Assembly (NCBI GenBank): GCA_000171875.1
Contig: ABHI01000002.1
Coordinates: 806,001 to 870,000, forward strand
Source: Flavobacteriales bacterium ALC-1
Lineage (GTDB): Bacteria; Bacteroidota; Bacteroidia; Flavobacteriales; Flavobacteriaceae
Length of the DNA stretch: 64,000 bases
Reading direction: 5' to 3'
In this document: one piece after another, positions 16,708 to 24,145 of the stretch
Layout: every line of letters starts with the position of its first letter
Numbering within the stretch: the first letter of the stretch is position 1
Notes under the pieces: generated by a model
Told to the model about the DNA's origin: nothing
Database searches by the model: none
What the model saw: only the letters and a program-made list of their open reading frames with translations
Translations under genes and position numbers: made by a program

Positions 16708-17268
16708 TTTGTTTTAGACAAAGGTGGTTTTTTACCTAATGTTGCTTGAAGACAAAAATAGTAAAACTTATTCTAGAACTAAGTTTTACATTTTTTTGAT
16801 TGGTTGATTGGTTTTGATTTAGAATATTGAGAAAATTATTTCAATAATCAATTTTGCTAATGTCATCATAATTTTTTTGGTTTTAGAGGTTAATAATCGT
16901 TTTACATTTCTTGATTGAGTTTTCAATATATATCGTTAACGAATAATCCTCCAAACGTTTTTATGAAAATCGACGAATTTGAATTTGAATTTGTAAGTTA
17001 AATTATGTTATTAATTATAATAAAATGTGACTTGTCTATATTTAAGTTTTTAATTGTAATTATAATTAATGTTTTTTGTATTAATTTAATATATTTTAAG
17101 GGACTTTTTAACATGTTTTTTAAAATCGTAGAGGCTTTTCATCATTAAAAAGCCTTTTTTTGTGCTTTTCATCTTTTTATTGGAATGGTGACATGATAAA
17201 AATCATGTTTTATTTGTTGAGTTTTTAGTAAATAAATAGGGCTATATGAGCGTACTTAATTTTAAACC
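16708..17268. other. 561-nt AT-rich gap with a terminator, possible small transcript
   Basis: No normal-size gene. It contains TCGTTAACGA (10-bp palindrome near 16933), a 12-codon frame MKIDEFEFEFVS at 16963-17001, and a good terminator at 17132-17161 that belongs to no annotated gene. A small RNA or a decayed gene is possible. Confidence 0.4.
17132..17161 (+). terminator. orphan intrinsic terminator
   Basis: AGGCTTTT (17132-17139) pairs with AAAAGCCT (17148-17155), followed by a T-run. No annotated plus-strand gene ends here. Confidence 0.7.
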
Positions 17269-17276
17269 TATCTTTG
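17269..17276 (+). promoter_or_regulatory. TATCTTTG -7 box of the endonuclease gene
   Basis: TATCTTTG matches TAnnTTTG and lies 15 nt before ATG 17291. This rules against the ATG at 17246 as the start. Confidence 0.5.
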
Positions 17277-17290
17277 TGAAAAAGATAGAA

Positions 17291-19249
17291 ATGAACAAAA
17301 TTACATTTATAGTAATAGTATTAATGTCAGGATTGAGTTGGTCACAAGATATAGTGATTAATGAATTAGATGCCGATTCTCCAAGTACAGATACGGCAGA
17401 ATTTATTGAATTAAAATCTGTAGTACCAAACTTTTCAACAGATGGATACATTCTAGTATTTTTTAATGGCTCATCGAATGGAGGTGATTCCAGCTATATG
17501 GTTATTGATTTAGAAGGCTATGCAACAGATAATAATGGATTGCTGTTAATTGGTAGCGGAGGAGTTGCTCCATTTCCTCAGGTATTGATTTCTGAAAATG
17601 TAATTCAGAATGGTGCTGATGCTGTTGGTCTCTACTTGGCTTCTGTTGATGATTTCCCAGAAGGAACTCTAGCAACTCAAGCTAACTTGGTTGATGCCAT
17701 GGTATATGATACCAATGATGCTGATGATTCAGCTTTGTTGGCGTTATTGGGAGAAACCAACCAATATAATGACAATGGTACTAGTGCTAACCCAAAATCT
17801 ATTCAGAGATTTGTTGACGGAATGGGTGTGGAGTCTTTTTCTACAGATACGCCAACTCCTAGACGCGAAAATGATGGTTCGGGGATTCCTATTAACCCTG
17901 TATCTATTTCGATAACAGAAGTTCTATATGATGAAGGAGCGAGTTTCGATATAACATTTACTACTGAAACTAATGTGACTTCAGATTTAAATTTCAACAT
18001 AAGCTTAAATAATTTTGGATTTAATACTTCTGATTTTACTGGGAATTTAAGTCTAACAATTCTTAATGGATCTAATTCTACAAGTACAACGATTAGCTTA
18101 ATTGATGATACGGCAGACGAAGGTGATGAGGTTTTGCAAATTAGATTTTTGGATTTAGTAGAACCAATAGTACCTTCTAATAATTTAGTAGAAATAAGAG
18201 TTGTAGATAATGATTTTACAATGGCAGCTTGGGGAACTCCTATTAATCCTACAACAGGAATTGTACAGAGTACGCAACCAGTAGGTTATTATAATAGTTT
18301 AGATGGTTTAACAGATGCAGCGTTACGACAAGCATTACAAAATATTATAGCAGATCCAACAACAGTAAGGGCACAAACTTATGCAGATGTAATTGATATT
18401 TTAATGGAGGCTGATCAAAACCCTGAAAATAGTAATCAGGTTTGGTTGGTGTATTCTGAAGAAGGGAGACCAAAATTAGATTTGCAAACAAGTTCTAATA
18501 ATTCTGGTAAGTGGAATAGGGAACATACATATCCAAGATCTAGAGGTGGTTTTAATAATATAGAAGAGGATGAAATCGCAGATGGTATAGATGTATTTTG
18601 GACTACTAAGGCAGATTCTTTGCGTCATGGCAATTCAGATGCGCATGCACTTAGAGCTGCTGATGCTTCAGAGAACAGTTCTCGTGGTAATCAGCATTAT
18701 GGTCAATATGTTGGACCTACAGGTACATTAGGTAGCTTTAGAGGTGATGTAGCAAGAAGTGTATTGTATATGGAAATTAGATATAATGGACTTGAGGTTG
18801 TTAATGGTTTTACGACTACTACAGGACAATTAGGTGATTTAGCAACACTTTTAGATTGGCATAGAAATGATCCTCCAGACGATTTTGAAATGAGCAGAAA
18901 CAATATTGTTTACGATTGGCAAAAAAATAGAAATCCATTTATAGATCAACCACTTTTAGTAGAATATATTTGGGGAAATAATGTTGGTGATGCTTGGGAT
19001 CAATCTTTAAGTGCTAATGAAAATGAACACTTAGAGGTGTCGATTTATCCTAATCCTACAAATGGAAGAGTTAACTTTTTAGGTTTAAATGACTTTGTGC
19101 AAGTTGAAATTTTTTCTATTGAAGGCAAACTTTTAAAGCATTACGAAGCTGTTGAAGGATACATAGATTTAGATTTAGCCTCAGGATTGTATATGCTAAA
19201 ATTGACAAGTGATAGTCGTTCTATAATTAAGAAAATAATAATAGATTAA
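17291..19249 (+). CDS. secreted endonuclease I (NucM/EndA-like) with T9SS sorting domain
   Basis: A 652-aa exported nuclease. ATG 17291 gives a clean signal peptide (ending LSWSQ); an ATG 15 codons earlier lies before the promoter box. Domains: lamin-tail-like domain (about 20-190; DIVINELDADSPSTDTAEFIEL), a Calx-beta-like segment (about 205-315), the endonuclease I domain (about 320-570; NREHTYPRSRGG, then NSDAHALRAADASENSSRGN, corresponding to the His-Asn metal site), and a C-terminal T9SS type A sorting signal (SIYPNPTNGRVNF, ASGLYMLKL). Likely degrades extracellular DNA or RNA for nutrient use. Ends at a bidirectional terminator. Confidence 0.9.
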   Translation: MNKITFIVIVLMSGLSWSQDIVINELDADSPSTDTAEFIELKSVVPNFSTDGYILVFFNGSSNGGDSSYMVIDLEGYATDNNGLLLIGSGGVAPFPQVLISENVIQNGADAVGLYLASVDDFPEGTLATQANLVDAMVYDTNDADDSALLALLGETNQYNDNGTSANPKSIQRFVDGMGVESFSTDTPTPRRENDGSGIPINPVSISITEVLYDEGASFDITFTTETNVTSDLNFNISLNNFGFNTSDFTGNLSLTILNGSNSTSTTISLIDDTADEGDEVLQIRFLDLVEPIVPSNNLVEIRVVDNDFTMAAWGTPINPTTGIVQSTQPVGYYNSLDGLTDAALRQALQNIIADPTTVRAQTYADVIDILMEADQNPENSNQVWLVYSEEGRPKLDLQTSSNNSGKWNREHTYPRSRGGFNNIEEDEIADGIDVFWTTKADSLRHGNSDAHALRAADASENSSRGNQHYGQYVGPTGTLGSFRGDVARSVLYMEIRYNGLEVVNGFTTTTGQLGDLATLLDWHRNDPPDDFEMSRNNIVYDWQKNRNPFIDQPLLVEYIWGNNVGDAWDQSLSANENEHLEVSIYPNPTNGRVNFLGLNDFVQVEIFSIEGKLLKHYEAVEGYIDLDLASGLYMLKLTSDSRSIIKKIIID

Positions 19250-19267
19250 AGACTAAAGAATTTTGAA

Positions 19268-19307
19268 TAAAAAAAGCCAAACTAAAAATTATAGTTTGGC
19301 TTTTTTC
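19268..19307. terminator. bidirectional terminator
   Basis: An A-rich arm with GCCAAACTA (to 19284) pairs with TAGTTTGGC and T's (19292-19306). It serves the convergent endonuclease and M56 genes. Confidence 0.85.
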
Positions 19308-19331
19308 TGCTAATTGATTGATGAAAATAAA

Positions 19332-21434
19332 TTAGTTCTTCTTTTTTGTTTTTATAATGATAACACCATTTTTTGCTTTTTTGCCATATTTTTGGATGGC
19401 ACTTTTATCCTTTAATACGGTTACAGATTCTATAAAATCTGACTTTAAGTCCACAATTGCTTCTTTTGAAACTTCTTTACCGTCTATTATATATAATGGA
19501 CTCTTACCATTGTCGCCAGAGATAAAAATATTTTTCTTAGTATCATCTATTTCAAGAACAAATGCATCGTCCTTGTGATCAACATTTGTAACCCAAATAT
19601 TTTTTTTGTTTCCTTTAACAACTTTTATTTTTTTACCATTAACTACAATGTTTTTCTTTCCTTTAGCTACATTCACTCTTTTGCCATTAACTACAATGTT
19701 TTTCTTTCCTTTAGCTATATTTACCCTTTTGCCATTAACAATGATAGTTTCTTTGTTGTCATCATCTTCATCAACAATGATCTCGATAACCTCGTTATCG
19801 TCATCATCAGAGATTACATGAACATTACTGCTACTACTTTTAATTTTCTTTATTTTTCCTTTTTTACCATTACTTTTAATTATAAACTTTGGACTGCCAT
19901 GTTCATGCTCTTCATCTTCCTCATCATGCTCATGTTCTTCATCAATAGAATATATAAAAGTGTTGCTGCTACTACCAGATTTAAGGATTTTATGATTACC
20001 ATCTTCAGATTCAAAAACAAATGTATTTTCTCCATGCCTTGCATGACCATTTCCTATAGAAATAGAATTCTTTTCAGAATCAAAAACTATTTTTATGGTT
20101 TTGATTGCTTCATCATCTGAATTAGTCTGGTAATTACTGCTAGATTTTTTTGATTTTGCATCAATTTTAATGGCAGTGATTTCACCACTCTTATTACGTT
20201 TTATTCCTTTGAATTTTATAGTTAAACCTTCCTTTTTTAGATTCTCTTTAATGCCTTCTAATTCTGCATCAGTTGTATTTTTTGTAATTACTGCTGTAGA
20301 AATATCTCTAATAAACACTGGTTGACTCACAGGTTTTTCTGGATTAGTCATTGCTATAGTTTTGCTATTTATAAGTGAGGCTTTCTTTTTAGAATTTGAA
20401 GGCTTTGTTTTTTTGTTAACTCCAGATTTTTTATAAGTTGAAGACTTGTCTTCAATAATATTCACCTCTTCATTTGTAGAGGTGTTAGGTTCTAGTGTTG
20501 CTTTTTGAGTTCTCTTTCCGTTTGCTTTTGATGTTACTTTGTTTGAAGCTATAGCAGGATCTTCACTTTCTACATAGATTTCTTTTGTATTCATACTCAT
20601 AAGTAAGCCAGCTAAAAGTGGTAACATTAGTAAGTATCTCCATTGCTTCTTTTTGTTTGATCTCGATTTTTTTAACATAACGATGCGTTCTTTAATTAAT
20701 GAATTATAAAAATTGTTTGATAATGAAATATTATGATTGGCAACACTGGTTTTTAATAACAAATGTTGGTATTCTTTCTCATCAGCAGAAGTGGCTTGTG
20801 TTTTAGAATCTGCTATATATTCTAAATTTTGACGCACTTCTTTTCTGTAAAACCAAATCAATGGGTTAAACCAAAAGATAATACAGGCCAATTGCGTTAA
20901 AAGTAGGTCTATAGAATGTAATTGTTTAGCGTGAACTTTCTCGTGAGTTAAGATAAGGTTGAGCTCATTCTCATCAAAAGTATCAGGGTTATATACAATC
21001 CATTTAAAAAATGAAAATGGGGAAATTTTGTTTTTTATTATCACGTAAGTGAAAAGTTCGTCTTTATGCTTTGGATTTTTTACTAGTAATAAAACCAAAG
21101 ATCCAAATTGTAATACAAATTGAATTAAAAATACTATAAATCCAATACCATATATTAGAGGTAAAAATCTAGACCAGTCAAAAGCAGTTTCTGCATGTGT
21201 CATAACAATATTTGTAGGTGTTGTAGCTTGGGCAAATGATAAGGTTTCGGGAATAACAATAGGTTCAACTGATATATAAATAGGAATCACTATCAACGGA
21301 AAAATCATTGCTACCATTAATCCAATTAATAAAAACCACCTATTATGTTGAAAAAATGTTTCTTTCTTTAAAAACAGACTGAAACACAGATAAAATAGTA
21401 TAATTACTGCACTTGCTTTTATAAGATATTCCAT
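19332..21434 (-). CDS. BlaR1/MecR1-type M56 metalloprotease with TonB-plug-like C terminus
   Basis: A 700-aa inner-membrane signal protease. It has four membrane helices (about 3-20, 33-53, 93-115, 270-285), with the M56 zinc site HEKVH (164-168) facing the cytosol; this family cleaves the partner BlaI repressor. The long C-terminal part carries a His/Asp/Glu-rich segment (about 500-515), three 16-17-aa repeats of (I/V)VNGKRVNVAKGKKNI (about 564-612), and a final plug-like module (SPLYIIDGKEVSKEAI ... VTVLKDKSAIQKYG ... GVIIIKTK) like TonB receptor plugs. There is a 2-nt gap to the upstream repressor gene. The beta-lactam link is not implied; the inducer is unknown. Confidence 0.92.
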   Translation of the reverse strand: MEYLIKASAVIILFYLCFSLFLKKETFFQHNRWFLLIGLMVAMIFPLIVIPIYISVEPIVIPETLSFAQATTPTNIVMTHAETAFDWSRFLPLIYGIGFIVFLIQFVLQFGSLVLLLVKNPKHKDELFTYVIIKNKISPFSFFKWIVYNPDTFDENELNLILTHEKVHAKQLHSIDLLLTQLACIIFWFNPLIWFYRKEVRQNLEYIADSKTQATSADEKEYQHLLLKTSVANHNISLSNNFYNSLIKERIVMLKKSRSNKKKQWRYLLMLPLLAGLLMSMNTKEIYVESEDPAIASNKVTSKANGKRTQKATLEPNTSTNEEVNIIEDKSSTYKKSGVNKKTKPSNSKKKASLINSKTIAMTNPEKPVSQPVFIRDISTAVITKNTTDAELEGIKENLKKEGLTIKFKGIKRNKSGEITAIKIDAKSKKSSSNYQTNSDDEAIKTIKIVFDSEKNSISIGNGHARHGENTFVFESEDGNHKILKSGSSSNTFIYSIDEEHEHDEEDEEHEHGSPKFIIKSNGKKGKIKKIKSSSSNVHVISDDDDNEVIEIIVDEDDDNKETIIVNGKRVNIAKGKKNIVVNGKRVNVAKGKKNIVVNGKKIKVVKGNKKNIWVTNVDHKDDAFVLEIDDTKKNIFISGDNGKSPLYIIDGKEVSKEAIVDLKSDFIESVTVLKDKSAIQKYGKKAKNGVIIIKTKKKN
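19599..19745 (-). repeat. three tandem 48-bp units inside the M56 gene
   Basis: Period 48 bp (16 aa; the last unit has one extra codon). Units 1 and 2 are almost identical at the DNA level, unit 3 is diverged. They encode basic VNGKRVNVAKGKKN modules. Confidence 0.85.
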
Positions 21435-21436
21435 AA

Positions 21437-21796
21437 TTAAGCTTTGTTTTCTATTAATTTAATGATTTCCTTCAGCTCATCAACACTTATCTTTTCTTCT
21501 TTTGCAAAGAATGAAACTACATTTTTATAAGAGCTATTAAAATAGTTTTCGATAGCTGTATTCATAAATTTAGTTTTATAATCTTCTTTAGATACAATAG
21601 GGAAGTACTGATGCGTTTTACCGTAAGCATTGTAGCTTACGTAACCTTTTTCTTCCAAGTTCCTTATAATAGTAGAAAGTGTATTATAATGCGGTTTATC
21701 CTGTTTAATCTCAGCCAATACATCTTTTACAAACGCTTTTTCTAGCTTCCATAAGATGTGCATGATTTCTTCTTCTTTATTTGTTAGTTTTTGCAT
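21437..21796 (-). CDS. BlaI/MecI/CopY-family repressor
   Basis: A 119-aa winged-helix repressor: MQKLTNKEEEIMHILWKLEKAF, then HYNTLSTIIRNLEEKGYVSY as recognition helix and wing, and a C-terminal dimerisation helix (SVDELKEIIKLIE). The ATG at 21796 is chosen; an upstream ATG at 21829 falls inside the promoter -7 box (21827-21834) and cannot be used. It is autoregulated in all likelihood: two AACTA-N6-TAGTT operators lie immediately upstream. Proteolysis by the downstream M56 protein would relieve repression. Confidence 0.95.
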   Translation of the reverse strand: MQKLTNKEEEIMHILWKLEKAFVKDVLAEIKQDKPHYNTLSTIIRNLEEKGYVSYNAYGKTHQYFPIVSKEDYKTKFMNTAIENYFNSSYKNVVSFFAKEEKISVDELKEIIKLIENKA

Positions 21797-21826
21797 GTTG
21801 CTAAATGAAATTTTTAATTGATGATT

Positions 21827-21871
21827 CAAATCTACAACTATTTTTATAGTTATAAAACTAAAATACTAGTT
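21827..21871 (-). promoter_or_regulatory. BlaI promoter with twin operators
   Basis: On the minus strand, TAGATTTG (21827-21834) is the -7 box. Two copies of AACTA-N6-TAGTT lie at 21836-21851 and 21856-21871. Their centres are 20 bp apart (two helical turns), covering the -33 region. Confidence 0.8.
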
Positions 21872-21954
21872 ATTTAACGAAATTTTTAGTTTTTAGCATC
21901 TATAAAAATGAAATGTTATCTTCGCGACTTTAATAAAAAGGTGATTAATAATTG

Positions 21955-22905
21955 ATGAGTGTATTTCTCGTAATAGCAGGTTTAGCATTATTAGTAGTGG
22001 GTGGTGATTTTTTAGTTAGAGCATCTGTTGGTTTGTCTTTTAAGCTCAAAATTTCAAAGTTAGTTATTGGTATGACGGTTGTGTCTTTTGCAACTTCTGC
22101 GCCAGAATTATTAGTGAGTTTACAGGCTGCTTTAGATGGTGTTTCGGATATTGCTCTAGGAAATGTTATAGGCTCCAATATTGCAAATATTGGTTTAGTT
22201 TTAGGAATTACGGCTATCATTTCTCCATTGGCTGTAGATAAAGAGTTCTATAAGCTTAATTGGCCAATGATGATGTTAGCTTCGTTTGCATTATACTTCT
22301 TTTTAAAGAATGATGAGGTGTTAACATCAGCAGAAGGTGCTATACTTTTTATAGCTTTGGTTCTTTTTTTAGTTATCTTAATAAGAAGCTCTAGAAAATC
22401 TACAAAAGCGAATTTAGAAGAGGTAGATGATGCGCTTTCTGAAGTTTCAAATTTTAAAATAGGGATGTGGCTTTTAATTGGAGCAGCTGGATTGTATTTT
22501 GGATCAGAATGGCTAGTTGAAGGTGCTAAGCAATTAGCTAAAGCTGTTGGTATTAGTGATTATGCTATTTCTGTAACTGTTATTGCGATAGGTACTAGTG
22601 TGCCAGAGTTAGCGGCTTCTGTGATAGCTGCATTAAAAAAGGAAAAAGCGATTTCTTTAGGAAACTTAATTGGTTCTAATATTTTTAATATTGCTTCTGT
22701 ATTAGGTTTAACAGCAATTGTAAAACCTATTGTTGTAAATCCAGAGACACCACAAATATTATCAACTAATATCTTTTGGATGATAGCTTTTGCAGCTGTG
22801 TTAATTCCTTTGATGATTATTCCTAAACGATTTGTAATAGGACGTTATAAAGGTATGCTATTGTTTGGAGCTTATATCTTCTTTATATATTTAGCGCTGA
22901 AATAA
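21955..22905 (+). CDS. CaCA-family calcium/sodium antiporter (YrbG-like)
   Basis: A 316-aa inner-membrane exchanger with ten hydrophobic helices in two inverted halves. Each half has an alpha-repeat: GMTVVSFATSAPELLVSLQAA (in part, about 40-60) and AIGTSVPELAASVIAALK (about 218-235), with the ion-binding glutamates. GNVIGSNIANIG and GNLIGSNIFNIAS follow each repeat. ATG 21955 is used; a TTG three bases upstream is unnecessary. A bidirectional terminator follows. Confidence 0.94.
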   Translation: MSVFLVIAGLALLVVGGDFLVRASVGLSFKLKISKLVIGMTVVSFATSAPELLVSLQAALDGVSDIALGNVIGSNIANIGLVLGITAIISPLAVDKEFYKLNWPMMMLASFALYFFLKNDEVLTSAEGAILFIALVLFLVILIRSSRKSTKANLEEVDDALSEVSNFKIGMWLLIGAAGLYFGSEWLVEGAKQLAKAVGISDYAISVTVIAIGTSVPELAASVIAALKKEKAISLGNLIGSNIFNIASVLGLTAIVKPIVVNPETPQILSTNIFWMIAFAAVLIPLMIIPKRFVIGRYKGMLLFGAYIFFIYLALK

Positions 22906-22940
22906 AAAAATAGCCTGAAGGTAACTTCAGGCTATTTTTA
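22906..22940. terminator. bidirectional terminator
   Basis: The 15-bp arms 22906-22920 and 22925-22939 (core TAGCCTGAAG/CTTCAGGCTA) with loop GTAA are flanked by A and T runs. It serves the convergent antiporter and GSII genes. Confidence 0.92.
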
Positions 22941-22958
22941 GTTTTATAGTATTACTAA

Positions 22959-23972
22959 TTAAGAAATATCAGCGCTATTTACAGTTTTAATAATTCTACC
23001 TGCAATTTTATAAGGATCTCCATTGGATGCTGGTCTTCTGTCTTCTAGCCAGCCTTTCCAGCCTTTTTCCACAGTAATAATAGGAATACGGATAGAAGCT
23101 CCTCTATCTGACACGCCATATGAAAAGTCAGATACGTGTGCTGTTTCGTGTAAACCAGTTAAACGTTCATCATTATTTGCTCCATATACATCAATATGTT
23201 CTTCAGTCACAGGTCTAAATGCTTCACAGATTTTTTCGTAAGTTTCTTTACTACCACAAGTTCTTAATGTTGTATTAGAAAAGTTAGCGTGCATACCTGA
23301 GCCATTCCAGTCTCCTTTAACAGGTTTTGGGTGATATTCAATATAATAGCCATATTTTTCAGTTAAACGATCTAATAAATAACGAGCTACCCAAATTTCA
23401 TCACCAGCTTTTTTAGCTCCTTTAGCAAATAATTGAAATTCCCATTGACCAGGAGCAACCTCTTGGTTAATACCTTCAAAATTTAAGCCAGCATCAATAC
23501 AAAGGTCTGCATGTTCTTCAACAAAATCTCTTCCCCAAGTATAACGTCCACCAACAGAACAGTAATATTTACCTTGTGGTCCTGGGAAACCACCTCTAGG
23601 GAAGCCTAATGGTAAATCCGTCTTGGCATCCATTAAAAAATATTCTTGCTCAAAACCAAACCAGAAATCTTCATTATCATCGTCAATTGCAGCTCTTGCG
23701 TTAGAAGGGTGTGGTGTTCCATCTGCGCTCAATACTTCAGCCATAACTAAAAAACCATTCTTTCTAACAGGATCAGGATAAATTGCTACAGGTTTTAGTA
23801 AACAATCTGAAGCACCTCCAGAAGCTTGTTCTGTAGAACTACCATCAAAAGACCAAACTGGGCAATCTTCTAATTTTCCGCTAAAGTCATTTTCAACTTT
23901 AGTCTTGCTTCGCATATTTTGAGTTGGTTGATGACCATCTAGCCATATATACTCTAATTTAGATTTACTCAT
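22959..23972 (-). CDS. glutamine synthetase, GSII (eukaryotic-like) type
   Basis: ATP-dependent amidation of glutamate with ammonia. The 337-aa protein lacks the long type I C-terminal region and matches the short GSII family: LEYIWLDGHQPTQNMRSKTK at the N terminus, WSFDGSSTEQA, the catalytic FGFEQEYFL, the NFEGINQEVAPGQWEFQ region, and HPKPVKGDWNGSGMHANFS. It is divergent from a GSIII gene across a 173-nt region, so both can be controlled by one nitrogen signal. Confidence 0.95.
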   Translation of the reverse strand: MSKSKLEYIWLDGHQPTQNMRSKTKVENDFSGKLEDCPVWSFDGSSTEQASGGASDCLLKPVAIYPDPVRKNGFLVMAEVLSADGTPHPSNARAAIDDDNEDFWFGFEQEYFLMDAKTDLPLGFPRGGFPGPQGKYYCSVGGRYTWGRDFVEEHADLCIDAGLNFEGINQEVAPGQWEFQLFAKGAKKAGDEIWVARYLLDRLTEKYGYYIEYHPKPVKGDWNGSGMHANFSNTTLRTCGSKETYEKICEAFRPVTEEHIDVYGANNDERLTGLHETAHVSDFSYGVSDRGASIRIPIITVEKGWKGWLEDRRPASNGDPYKIAGRIIKTVNSADIS

Positions 23973-24027
23973 CTTTTTGTGTTTTATAGATTTGCGCTAC
24001 AAATATTGTTATTTTTTTCAAAAGGTC

Positions 24028-24088
24028 AAAAAAAATAGGGTATTTTAGATCAAATGTTATAAATAATTGTCAACAACCCTATTTTTTT
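24028..24088. promoter_or_regulatory. inverted repeat between the two glutamine synthetase genes
   Basis: AAAAAAAATAGGGT (24028-24041) is repeated inverted as ACCCTATTTTTTT (24076-24088), with a 34-bp centre. It sits between divergent starts (23972 and 24146), suiting a shared operator or a hairpin in the GSIII leader. Confidence 0.4.
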
Positions 24089-24145
24089 ATGGGTTATAGT
24101 GTGATTTTTAAATATTTCGTATTTTTACCCCAAAATATTATTAAT

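Noticed and set aside
17246..17290. ATG start 15 codons before the endonuclease signal peptide
   Set aside because: It precedes the TATCTTTG promoter box and would bury the signal peptide.
19575..20120. 181-aa plus-strand open frame
   Set aside because: Lies antisense to the M56 gene; composition (Phe/Asn/Tyr-rich) follows from the reverse of Asn/Lys/Asp codons.
19332..21796. Beta-lactam resistance operon
   Set aside because: BlaI/BlaR1-type regulators are present but there is no beta-lactamase or penicillin-binding gene, and the sensor domain is different.
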